Source: CAYSDH01 sp964429805 | GTDB lineage: Bacteria > Bacteroidota > Bacteroidia > Flavobacteriales_D > JABDKJ01 | Direction: 5' to 3' | NCBI GenBank assembly: GCA_964429805.1 | Contig: CAYSDH010000038.1 | Coordinates: forward strand, 1-29,713 | DNA length: 29,713 nt | In this document: positions 11,601-19,443 of the stretch, one piece after another | Position numbering within the stretch: the stretch's first letter is position 1 | Layout of the letters: the number at the start of each line of letters is the position of its first letter | The notes under the pieces: generated by a model | The model's input: the letters and a program-made list of their open reading frames with translations, nothing else | The model's database searches: none | Told to the model about the DNA's origin: nothing | Program-made: the position numbers and the translations under genes

Positions 11601-14600
11601 ATGCCTGAGCTTTCTTGCCCAGCGCATAGCATCATTGGTACAAGTGGTGCAGTGTACAAGGATCCAGTTTCAGGTGTGATTAACGCTGTTGCGTCATTCC
11701 CATATGATCCAGCTGGAGACTGTGAGTCTACTATTCCGTGGTTGTCAATTGACGCTACAGATAACTGCTGTGTGTCTAGTATTCAGTATCAGATTCTTGA
11801 CGGTACAACTGGAGAGATCCTAACTGACTGGACTGCTGAGATGAACGTACCGCTTCCTGCAGACGGAACTCAGACGCTTGACCTTACCGGTATCTCTTGG
11901 GATAAAGGAAGCTATGACGTCAACATCCGTACTTGGGATTGTCACATGAATGAAGGTGTATGCAGCATGATAGTACTTGTACTTGATGATGAGCAGCCAG
12001 CCTTTACAGACTGTCCTGGTGATATTGTTGAGAATACACTGGCAACATCATGTAGTCAATTAATTACATGGACTGAGCCTGCTCAAGACAATGTGATTGA
12101 CAACTGTTCTGCTGACTGTCCTATTCAAGACATCGTTGGTCCTTGGGCTTCAACGAATCCTAACGAAGACATGACAGGAATCGATAACGATATCAATATC
12201 GTTTCGCAGTCTAATGGAGATGCATTCAGCATATTCCCAGTTGGTAAGCGTTATGTGAAGTACTATGTTGAAGACGAGGCTGGAAACAGAACGTGGTGTG
12301 TCTTCAGTGTTGAGGTACTTGATAACCTTGCTCCACAGCTAGTCTCTTGTCCTGCAGGAAACTTGATGTTGACTATGGATCTTGATTGTGATAACACATT
12401 GAACTTGTCAGACTACACTGGTCTTCCAGTATTCTCTGATAACTGTGGTGTGAGCACTGTCACGCAGACTATCTTTAATGACCCATCTAGCCCACAAGCG
12501 TTCGTAAACGGAGGTACTGTGGTTGATGGTCAGATGATCCAATTGATTATTACTGCTGCTGATGAAGCTGGTCAAACAGCTGAGTGTATGGTTAACCTAG
12601 TTGTTGATGACAACGTAGGTCCTTACATCTCTTGTCCTGCTAACCAGGTGCTTCTTGCATCTGACCCAGGTGTTGTCAATGCAGACTGTAGCATCAACCT
12701 TCCTGACTTTACAGGAATGGCAACTGCTGGTGTGCTTTGTAACAACGAAGACGCTGCTGTGACTCAGAGTCCTGCAAGTGGTACATCATATAGTAGCTTC
12801 CAGTTCCCAATGATCGTGACACTCACGGCTACAGACGGATCAGGAAACACTACTGATTGTAACTTCCTTGTTGGTTATGCTGACGATGTTGCGCCTACGC
12901 TAGTTACTTGTGGTCCAGATCCACTTGATGGTATGGCTGCAATTGGAGGATGTAATGCGAGTGTTACACTCACTGCGCCTTCAGTTGAAGACTGTGCAGT
13001 AGCTGCGCCAATGGTATATGGTATGTCTGATACAGGAGTGATGCTCACTGCTGGAAATGGATATACTGGATCATTCCCAGCATGTACTTCTGTAGTAACA
13101 TGGTACGCTGTCGATATGTTTGGTAACTCTGCTGAAGTGTGCACGAATACTGTAACAGTATATGAGCCACTAAACGAGTCAAACGAGCCTACTGCTGCCT
13201 GTCAAGGTGGAATAGTGCTTGGACTGAAGAATGACGGTACCGTTACTCTTTATGCTGACATGTACGGACAGAATAGCTTCGATAACTGCTTCAATGCTGA
13301 TCTATCTATGGAGATTCACATTATAGGTGAGGCGCCAACAAGTGAAATCGTATTCGATTGCTCACATGTTGGAACTCAAGATATCTGCTTGATCGTTACT
13401 GATTGTTCAGGTAATCAAGACCTATGCTTCTCTACGGTAACTATCCAAGACAAGCGTGATCCATTCATCATCTGTCCAGCTGACATTACGATAGCTTGTC
13501 ATGTTGATAATGGTGGTGCTCCTGATCATGGAGGTATACCAATGGTATTGACTCCATTCGTTCAGACTGATTTTGACATGTATGACAATACGACTGGTCA
13601 AGATGCAAGTGCTGGTATCACGGGTGCTGCTCAAGGATGGGACAACTGTAACGGTACAGTTTCATTTAGCGATGTATCTACTCAAGGTACAGACCCTGCT
13701 ATGTGTGACTTCTACTCATACACAGTGACTCGTACATGGACAGTGACTGATGCTGGAGGAAATGACTTTGACCTAGATGGTAATGACTGCACGCAGATTA
13801 TTACTGTTGAAGACGTTGAAGCACCATTCTTCTCAGAGACTGCTGGTGATCTTGATCACTTCATTAACTGTGATGATCCTAACTACGCTGCACGTGTCAA
13901 CTTGGCTATGGCTGAAGTGCCAACTCCAAATGACCTGTGTTATGTAACAATGGAAGAGCTACCACAGCAGACTGTTGACGCTGGATGTATGACTATTGAT
14001 GGTCAGACAAATGTGTTTGAGCAGACTGTGAGAACATGGAGAGCGACTGATGCATGTGGAAACTTTACTGACTACGTTCAGTATATCAACTTCTACGATG
14101 TAGCTGCTCCTGCTATCTCATGTCCACTTGATGGAGTACCTGGTGTATTCTACACAAGTAACGGAGCATCTGCTACAGACTGTCTAGCTGAAGTAAATCT
14201 GATTGCTACTGCAAGTGATTGTCAAGCTATCTCATGGAGTCATCAAATCTTCGACCTCGGTGGTGGAAGCACAATGGTGTTCTCAGGAGGCGCTTATCAG
14301 TTTACTAGTACTGTAGGACCAGGTTCATACTGTGCCAAGTTCATTGCAACTGACCCATGTGGTAACGAGTCTGAGTGCTTGTACCTATTCTCTGTAGTTG
14401 ACGATTCTGCACCAAGCTTAGCTTGTGACGGATTGCCAGATGCAGATGGAGATGCGACTAACGGAAACGCTGTATCTATATCAAGTGACCTTGGAGTATG
14501 TGGAGCAACTTACGCATGGACTCACCCTGTATTAGGTGACAACTGTGGAGCTGATCTATACTGCGACCTAGGTGATGGAAACGGAGCAACAGTTGTGGCT

Positions 14601-17238
14601 GGAGGATCTGCAGCAAGTGCATATTTCCCAGTAGGAACAACTACTGTGACTTATTACGCTTCTGATGATGTAGGATTGACATCTGCCATGTGCTCATTTG
14701 ATGTTACAGTAACTGACGGTGAAAACCCATCAATAGACTGTACTACATTCTCTGATGTTACATTGTTTACGTCTCAAGACGGATTTGCAAACTATAACTG
14801 TGATGTGCTTTACAACTGGAAGTCGCCAATGGCTGACGACAACTGTGAAGTAGATACATATACTATGCAGATCGGAACTGAAGCAGCAACTGCTACATAC
14901 TTCGAAGAGTCTCATAACTATGAGTTCCCACTTGGAACTACACTAGTAGTGTGGACTGCGACTGATGCAGCGGGTAACTCAACAACATGTTCATTTAACG
15001 TAACAGTTGAAGATGACGAAGACCCAGTTACACTATGTCAGGATGCAACAGTTGAACTTGATGCCGCTGGTATCGCGACTGTACTTCCTGCTGATGTTGA
15101 TGGTGGTTCGTTTGATAACTGCAGCATGACTATGACTGTTTCTCCTTCTACATTCACATGTGCTGAACTCGGTGACAACACCGTGACTCTTACTGTGACT
15201 GATGCAGCGGGTAACAGCTTCTGGTGTGACGNNNNNNNNNNACGCGACAGTGACTGTGCAAGACAACCTTGCACCGACTATTGATAACTGTGCAGATCAG
15301 TCTGCTGATGCTATTGATGGTACGTGTGAGTATATCGTTTCAGGTTCTGCTTGGGACGCGACTGCAACTGACGCTTGTACGTTAACATTGACAAATGATT
15401 ACACAGGAACAGAGACACTTGATGGAGCGTCATTCCCAACAGGAACGACAACTGTTACGTGGACTGCAACTGATGAAGCTGGTAACACAGCCACTTGTTC
15501 TCATGATGTAGTGATCAGCAATGCTGACCTCGCTGCTGACTGTAGAAGCTATATCAACACAAACACATTGACTCTTGGAGACGATGGTACGTTGACTATG
15601 GTTGGTGCTGACTTCAATGATGCATCTGGTTCGGCTTGTGATGACTTGTCATACACATTCAGTGTAGATGGTGGAGCTTCGTTTGTTGCTGCCAATACAT
15701 TTACATGTGCTGATCTAACGTTTGGTACACCGATGACTATCGTGCTACTTGCAACTGATAATGCAACAGGTGAAACTGACGCATGCATCGCTCAGCTATC
15801 GTTGACAGATACTCCGGTATTGGTTGACTTTGGTGGGTGTCCATCAGATGTGACTACTGCCGCTGGTGCTGGTCTATGTGGAGCTGACGTATCACTTCCT
15901 CTACCTATTGTAGATGGAGCGTGCCCAGTTATCTCATACAGTGTTGATGGAGGTGCAAGCATCGTTGCTGATGGCTCTGATGTGTACTTCGGTATCGGAA
16001 CACACACAGTTGATTTCTCAATCACGAATGCGTCTGGTGATGCAGCCATCGTACTTGGAGGACCATGTTCTATCATTGTTACAGTGACAGGAGATGCGTC
16101 TAACCCACTTGGATGTACTGACCCACTCGCTGCTAACTTTGACCCAGTTGCAGTATGTGATGACAACTCATGTATCTACGGTCCAGCTGCCTGTATTACT
16201 GTCAATGACTTACCATACGGTGAGGACTTTGAAGGGACAACAGGTCAGTGGTCACAGGAAGCAAGTGCTGACGACATCGATTGGGATCTGAATACTGGTG
16301 CTACACCAACTGACGGAACTGGTCCAGACGCAGCGTCTTCTGGAGATCAGTACCTATACGTTGAGGCATCGTATCCGAACTACAGTTCTACTGCAATCAT
16401 TAATTCTCCATGTTTCGACTTGTTGGAGTCTAATGAAAGTAGCTTCTCATTTGCCTATAACATGAATGGTGAAGGTGTTGGATCACTTGATCTTGAGTTA
16501 TCTGTAAACGGAACGGACTACGTGTCAGTATGGAATCAGACTGGTGACCAAGGTTCAGAGTGGCAAGAGGCTACTGTAGACCTAAGTAACTATGATGATG
16601 AGATGCTTGTTCTCCGATTTAATGGAGAAACTACGAATGAGTATGACGGAGATATCGCCATTGACCAATTTGGTTTCAATGCACAAGATGCTCCTGAAAC
16701 GTGTGGAGGTGACATCACTGGAAACGGTGTTGTAGACATCAACGACTTCGTAGCGCTTAACTCTGTGTTTGGAACATCATGTGAAGATTGTCCTGAGGAC
16801 ATCAACAATGATGGTCAGGTAGATGTAAATGACTTCTTAGCATTCAACTCACAGTTTGGCTCTACATGTGGCGAAACTGTTGATGGACCAGTCGCTTCAC
16901 TTGCTCAGCAAGTATTTGACTTTCCTGGTATCGAGTTGAACAAAGACCTCGAGGAAATCTTGAGAGACATGGCTGAGTTAAACTTCATCGTTTACCCTAA
17001 CCCAACAGCAGGTGAGAACATCAATATCCACATCAATGACTTTGTAGGTCAAGATGAGGTAGCGATTGTTTCTGTGAAGGATGTGTCTGGTAGAGTGCTC
17101 ACTGCTGAGCGTCTAATCGGTACACAGACTGGTATCACGCATCAAGTAACATTCACTGACCAATTGGCCAGCGGAGTATACATGATGGTTGTTGAGTCTA
17201 ACGGAAAAGTGAAAACGAAGCGTTTCATTGTTGAATAA
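2664..17238 (+). CDS. Giant secreted HYR-repeat protein with MAM, dockerin-like and T9SS sorting domains (interrupted by a sequence gap)
   Basis: About 4,850 residues once the ten-N gap at 15232 is closed; the frame differs on either side only because N10 is an arbitrary size. A signal peptide (NIVTALVALVLIFGTSALSA, cleavage after about A47) is followed by a beta-rich N-terminal domain (about 60-265) rich in W and D. About 40 HYR/immunoglobulin-like modules follow, each with a CP...C...DNC...GN...C...VTVxDxxxP pattern, four cysteines and many Asp/Thr. Residues 614-1923, 1924-3223 and 3224-about 3817 are copies of one 12-module block (the last copy only six modules). The C-terminus holds GCTDPLAANFDPVAVCDDNS (16111 on), a MAM domain (about 16195-16680), two dockerin-like Ca-binding loops (DITGNGVVDIND, DINNDGQVDVND; 16702-16869) and a type A T9SS sorting domain (FIVYPNPTAGE...GVYMMVVESNGKVKTKRFIVE). 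It should cross the outer membrane by T9SS and sit on or leave the surface, as an adhesin or matrix protein. ATG 2694 is an equally good start (MKGRQVPF). Confidence 0.9.
4503..8432 (+). repeat. Super-repeat copy A (12 HYR-like modules)
   Basis: A 3,930-nt (1,310-codon) block in the giant gene. Module order is marked by NCAAAVELSFNLDC, GPHIACPGDQT, VCNDPAPFLLAPGDC, PNALCKGVINL, IECPGEIQIECDMDN, NGIADATLECSDAAG, LTVSHDG, ADCTEDTYTFFTS, ITCPGAF, ITCPAGPF, CPGDYVVGTSG and TDCPASQS. The same order recurs in copy B. Boundaries are placed on the Pro codon at the start of the first module. Confidence 0.85.
8433..12332 (+). repeat. Super-repeat copy B (12 HYR-like modules)
   Basis: A 3,900-nt block colinear with copy A. 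Matching landmarks are NCAATQELNFNVDC, GPHIACPGDQT, TCVDPAEVLLAAGDC, PNAICSDVTANL, IACPADITIECDNDN, NGIADATLECSDAVG, LTVTAAG, ADCTEGTYTFFTS, LTCPGNV, ITCPSDI, CPAHSIIGTSG and TDCPGDIV. Some segments are near identical to A (for example IADATLECSDA), others are clearly diverged, so the duplication is old or the modules have been remodelled. Confidence 0.85.
12333..14112 (+). repeat. Super-repeat copy C (first six modules, diverged)
   Basis: It matches modules 1-6 of A and B in order: SCPAGNLMLTMDLDC, GPYISCPANQV, CGPDPLDGMAAIGGC, PTAACQGGIVLGLKNDG, IICPADITIACHVDNGG and the DACGN...VQYINFYDV module. After about 14112 the modules are of other HYR types, so colinearity ends. Copy C is more diverged than A and B are from each other. 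Confidence 0.7.
15232..15241. other. Scaffold gap (N10) inside the giant gene
   Basis: Left flank ends ...TGTGACG, right flank begins ACGCGACAGTG. Overlapping the shared ACG gives codons for C-D-A-T-V-T-V-Q-D, exactly the expected end of an HYR module. Zero missing bases would also keep frame. Both sides need a missing length divisible by three, so the ten N create a false frameshift. Confidence 0.85.
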
Positions 17239-17275
17239 CAAAAACTAAACGACTTATTGTAAGTCTAGTATAATT

Positions 17276-17311
17276 AAGCCCCCGATTCATAAATTGAATC
17301 GGGGGCTTTTT
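17276..17311 (+). terminator. Rho-independent terminator of the giant gene
   Basis: A 14-bp perfect stem AAGCCCCCGATTCA / TGAATCGGGGGCTT with a 5-nt loop and a T-run at 17307-17311. It lies about 40 nt after the TAA stop. Confidence 0.95.
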
Positions 17312-17324
17312 CATTTTACCTTTG
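17294..17324 (+). promoter_or_regulatory. Promoter of the YwbE-family gene (TTG-N20-TACCTTTG)
   Basis: TTG (17294-17296) lies in the loop and right arm of the preceding terminator, and TACCTTTG (17317-17324) is an exact TAnnTTTG box 20 nt later. The box ends 4 nt before ATG 17329, predicting a leaderless transcript. Confidence 0.55.
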
Positions 17325-17328
17325 TACA

Positions 17329-17469
17329 ATGCCACATAGATTAAGAGAGAATATCAAGCCCGGTGCACTCGTCAATATTGTACTCAAGAAGCATCAGCGC
17401 AGTGGAGAGCTGNNNNNNNNNNTAGAAGGAGGTGAGATAGGGAGAGTCCAGGAAATACTGGAAGAATAG
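17329..17469 (+). CDS. YwbE family protein (DUF2196), split by a sequence gap
   Basis: The small gene reads MPHRLRENIKPGALVNIVLK... (28 codons) up to the N run, and after it ...LEGGEIGRVQEILEE and TAG in the frame that matches the family. B. subtilis YwbE-type proteins of roughly 65 residues have the same start (KPGL-V-IVLKK-QRTG-L) and the same end (VRLE-GQIGRVQEI). The middle part, normally a GVVKDILT...HPHGIKVR-like segment of some 20-22 residues, is missing, so about 60-70 nt are lost where ten N are written. The function is unknown; the fold is probably a small KOW-like beta barrel (inference). Its stop codon abuts the stop of the convergent rhodanese gene with no spacer. Confidence 0.82.
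   Translation: MPHRLRENIKPGALVNIVLKKHQRSGELXXXXEGGEIGRVQEILEE
17413..17422. other. Scaffold gap (N10) inside the YwbE-family gene
   Basis: The two coding halves need a missing length of about 60-70 nt and not 10 to rebuild a family-length protein. The trailing bases TA before GAA complete a Leu codon in the expected L-E-G-G-E. Confidence 0.75.
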
Positions 17470-17778
17470 TTACTCTGGGAAGTACTTGATCAAGCTGGCC
17501 CATGACCCGCCATTATATACTTGGTCATACCCCATGCCTTTCATTACTCTCTTTGCAGCACCGCTGCGGATGCCACTAGCACACACAACAATGACGGGTT
17601 TAGACTTGTCAAATTTCAAATCGCCAGCGCGTAAGGCATTGATGGTGACATGATGACTACCTGGGAGTGCGCCTGAGTCATATTCGCCTTTTGTGCGCAC
17701 ATCAATAATTGGAGCGCCTTCAGCAATAAGCATTGCGAAATCCGCCTTTGGTCCAAATAGTCTTTGAAAAATTCCCAT
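17470..17778 (-). CDS. Single-domain rhodanese-like protein
   Basis: A 102-residue protein with one rhodanese domain and no signal peptide, so probably cytoplasmic. The first conserved strand reads IIDVRTKGEYDSGALPGSHHVTINAL (about residues 24-49), and the active-site loop is CASGIRSG with the persulfide-forming cysteine C66. The C-terminal GYDQVYNGGSWASL (about 83-96) is typical. Such proteins carry sulfane sulfur from thiosulfate, cysteine desulfurases or similar donors to acceptors; the acceptor is not apparent. It lies 45 nt downstream of oxyR on the same strand but has its own -7 box. A link to redox or thiol homeostasis would fit its neighbour, but that is inference. Confidence 0.9.
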   Translation of the reverse strand: MGIFQRLFGPKADFAMLIAEGAPIIDVRTKGEYDSGALPGSHHVTINALRAGDLKFDKSKPVIVVCASGIRSGAAKRVMKGMGYDQVYNGGSWASLIKYFPE

Positions 17779-17782
17779 GCCG

Positions 17783-17790
17783 CGAACTTA
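17783..17790 (-). promoter_or_regulatory. -7 box (TAAGTTCG) of the rhodanese gene
   Basis: On the minus strand TAAGTTCG ends 4 nt before ATG 17778, the same spacing as for the SDR and YwbE genes. The nearest upstream TTG is 25 nt away, longer than ideal. The identical octamer occurs upstream of recQ. Confidence 0.4.
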
Positions 17791-17823
17791 GAGAAATTGA
17801 AAAAAATGGAGAATGCAAGGCAT

Positions 17824-18771
17824 TTAAATTTCCACGCCCGTGTTCACGATTACTTTCCTTCCTTTTTTGAGCATTTCTTTTGGAAGACATTCTTTCATGG
17901 TCTTCGAAAAAAGCTGAATCAACTTCATTTTGGGCTGGCCATTCGCATGCACCAAGCTAATCTCACGAGACAGCTTTGGGCCCTTGAGTTCCATCACCAA
18001 CTCTTCGCAATCAGGAGGCACACTCATGGCTGATAATTCTGGAATGAATGTCAGTCCTCCGCTATGCTCCACGATGCCGCGCAGTGAGTCTATAGAGTCT
18101 GTGCCATAGGTCAAGCCTTGTTTGCTTTGATTGGGTTTAAATCGGCAAATGTCTGCCACCTGATCGGCAAGACAGTTCCCATTGTTGAGAAGCCAGAGGT
18201 CAGCATTGTCGACTTTCTTGAGGTCAATTTTTTGCTCTTTTGAGAGCGCATGTTTGTCAGACACATAGGCATAAAATCTTTCGTAGAATAGCTTCTCGTA
18301 ATTGAGCTTTAAGCGAGTCTTTATCGGAGTGGCAAAGAGGCCCGCATTCATTTCGCCAGAGAGTATCCCTTCTACAATTTCTTCAGTCAATGACTCCTTG
18401 ATGGTCAGCTGTAAGTCCGGAAATTTCTTGTTAAGCGTATTAATGAAAAGCGGGGTGATGTACGGTGCAAGCGTAGGCATGATGCCAATAGTGAGCTCAC
18501 CCTTTATCTCAGACTCTAGCTGAGAGGCAAAGTCTTTGAGCTGATGTATTTCGCGTACAGCATTCGCGGCTCTATCTAAGAATTTCTCGCCATCTGAGGT
18601 AAGCTTAATCGGCTTTGACTGACGATTAAAAATGAGGATGCCAACCTCTTGTTCGAGTTTGGCAATCTGTTGTGAAATGGCTGACTGAGTGAGACCAGAA
18701 AGACGAGCACAATGACTAAAGGATCCTGATTTTCTCAGTAGCAATGCGTATTCTAGAGATTGTATATTCAT
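17824..18771 (-). CDS. oxyR: LysR-family hydrogen peroxide sensor, OxyR type
   Basis: A 315-residue LysR-type transcriptional regulator. The N-terminal winged HTH (about 1-60) contains SGSFSHCARLSGLTQSAISQQIAKLEQEVG, and the effector domain starts at about residue 92. The key feature is C200 and C209 in GNCLADQVADIC, spaced nine residues as in E. coli OxyR C199/C208 (HCLRDQAMGFC), followed by the matching TDSIDSLRGIVEHSGGLTFIPEL segment. These two cysteines form the peroxide-induced disulfide in the family, so this is very likely a true OxyR that activates peroxide-defence genes. katG, the classical target, lies about 5 kb away on the same strand; an ankyrin gene is divergent. Other cysteines (C21, C255, C295) are extra. 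The 210-nt divergent spacer carries palindromes suited to autoregulation. Confidence 0.9.
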   Translation of the reverse strand: MNIQSLEYALLLRKSGSFSHCARLSGLTQSAISQQIAKLEQEVGILIFNRQSKPIKLTSDGEKFLDRAANAVREIHQLKDFASQLESEIKGELTIGIMPTLAPYITPLFINTLNKKFPDLQLTIKESLTEEIVEGILSGEMNAGLFATPIKTRLKLNYEKLFYERFYAYVSDKHALSKEQKIDLKKVDNADLWLLNNGNCLADQVADICRFKPNQSKQGLTYGTDSIDSLRGIVEHSGGLTFIPELSAMSVPPDCEELVMELKGPKLSREISLVHANGQPKMKLIQLFSKTMKECLPKEMLKKGRKVIVNTGVEI

Positions 18772-18796
18772 TATTAGTAAAAATAATACAATAATT

Positions 18797-18837
18797 AATT
18801 CTATTAGAATTCAACTGTGTAGTTTTGACTGGGTCAA
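18797..18837. promoter_or_regulatory. Candidate OxyR operator region between oxyR and the ankyrin gene
   Basis: Two perfect inverted repeats lie close together: AATTCTA-T-TAGAATT (18797-18811) and TTGAC-TGG-GTCAA (18825-18837), the latter a T-N11-A LysR-type box. On the plus strand TAGTTTTG (18820-18827), an exact TAnnTTTG box with no good -33, overlaps the second palindrome. This arrangement suits an activator-dependent promoter. Assignment to OxyR is inferred from position. Confidence 0.4.
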
Positions 18838-18892
18838 GGAATAGAATTGTGTCAATTTATTTTGTTCTCTTGAGAAGAGTTTAAGTACGAAT

Positions 18893-18912
18893 AGGTTAAA
18901 CGAACCTTTTTT
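18893..18912 (+). terminator. Short terminator-like hairpin in the oxyR-ankyrin spacer
   Basis: AGGTT-AAACG-AACCT is followed by TTTTTT (18907-18912). The 5-bp stem is weak, so on its own this might be a pause or attenuator site. Confidence 0.4.
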
Positions 18913-18921
18913 CATAGCACG

Positions 18922-18961
18922 AAAAGGAGTGATGACTGGTAACGGTAATCACTCCTTTTTT
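18922..18961 (+). terminator. Strong terminator just before the ankyrin gene
   Basis: A 12-bp stem AAAAGGAGTGAT / ATCACTCCTTTT with a 14-nt loop and six T (18956-18961). It ends only 20 nt before ATG 18982, leaving little room for an ankyrin-gene promoter downstream. Confidence 0.75.
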
Positions 18962-18981
18962 AATGTCAAAATTATCAGGGT

Positions 18982-19443
18982 ATGGATGTGATGAGCGCAA
19001 TTCAATCAGGGGACTTAGTGGCCATTAAAAGCATGGTTGAGCAATCGCCAGCGATGTTAACAGATGTCGGTCCTAATGGGTTTACGGCCCTTATAATGGC
19101 CACCTATTTTGGTCACGTTGAGATTAGTGATTACATCATAGAGCAAGGTGTAGATGTAAATGTCCAAGACTCTTCAGGTAACTCAGCGCTCATGGGTGTG
19201 TCGTTTAAGGGCTATATTGAGATTGCTCAAAAACTCATTGCAAAAGGAGCTGATGTCAATCTGACGAATGGTAAAGGTTTCACAGCCTTGATATTTGCAG
19301 CTATGTATGGTCAAAAAGAAATGGTCGAGATTTTGTTGTCGGCTGGAGCTGATAAAGATATGACTGATGCCGAGGGGAAAACTGCTTTGTCGCATGCCTT
19401 GACTAACGAGCATACTGAACTCGTAAAAATTCTCTCCGCTTAA
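18982..19443 (+). CDS. Small ankyrin-repeat protein (AnkB-like)
   Basis: A 153-residue protein made of about four ankyrin repeats, with repeat cores NGFTALIMATYFGHVEISDYIIEQGVDVNVQD, SGNSALMGVSFKGYIEIAQKLIAKGADVNLTN and KGFTALIFAAMYGQKEMVEILLSAGADKDMTD, plus a capping repeat EGKTALSHALTNEHTELVKIL. No signal peptide is seen, so it is likely cytoplasmic. Small ankyrin proteins of this type are often encoded next to catalase genes (for example ankB beside katB in Pseudomonas), where they support catalase activity; here it is divergent from oxyR and near katG. That functional link is inference. ATG 18991 is an alternative start. Its stop overlaps the recQ stop by 4 nt (convergent, TTAA core). A strong terminator just upstream raises the possibility of attenuation. 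Confidence 0.88.
   Translation: MDVMSAIQSGDLVAIKSMVEQSPAMLTDVGPNGFTALIMATYFGHVEISDYIIEQGVDVNVQDSSGNSALMGVSFKGYIEIAQKLIAKGADVNLTNGKGFTALIFAAMYGQKEMVEILLSAGADKDMTDAEGKTALSHALTNEHTELVKILSA

Larger units (their letters stand above)
18832..18961 (+). ncRNA. Possible small RNA or attenuated leader in the oxyR-ankyrin spacer
   Basis: Two terminator-like hairpins follow plus-strand promoter-like boxes (TAGTTTTG 18820-18827; TAAGTACG 18882-18889) although no gene precedes them on that strand. The result would be a transcript of about 70-130 nt ending at 18961. It could be an independent peroxide-induced sRNA (an OxyS analogue by position only) or the leader of the ankyrin mRNA. No sequence similarity to OxyS is claimed. 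The 5' end is a guess. Confidence 0.3.

Noticed and set aside
3441..16100. CRISPR-like or satellite DNA array because of dense short repeats such as GATGAC and GATAACTGT
   Set aside because: The repetition is in codons of HYR modules (DD, DNC, TVT) with irregular spacing and one open frame; there are no constant repeats with unique spacers.
2591..16808. Many antisense and alternate-frame ORFs of 60-130 codons inside the giant gene (for example 6528-6881, 10868-11263 and 15792-16166 minus; 6106-6339 plus)
   Set aside because: They lie opposite or within the HYR repeats, mirror the repeat codons (Ser/Thr/Val-rich or His/Cys/Ile-rich low-complexity products), and have no promoter boxes or family motifs.
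15202..17238. A separate 678-codon gene starting at 15202
   Set aside because: It has no signal peptide, starts inside an HYR module, and continues the upstream frame once the N10 gap is resized; it is the C-terminal part of the giant gene.
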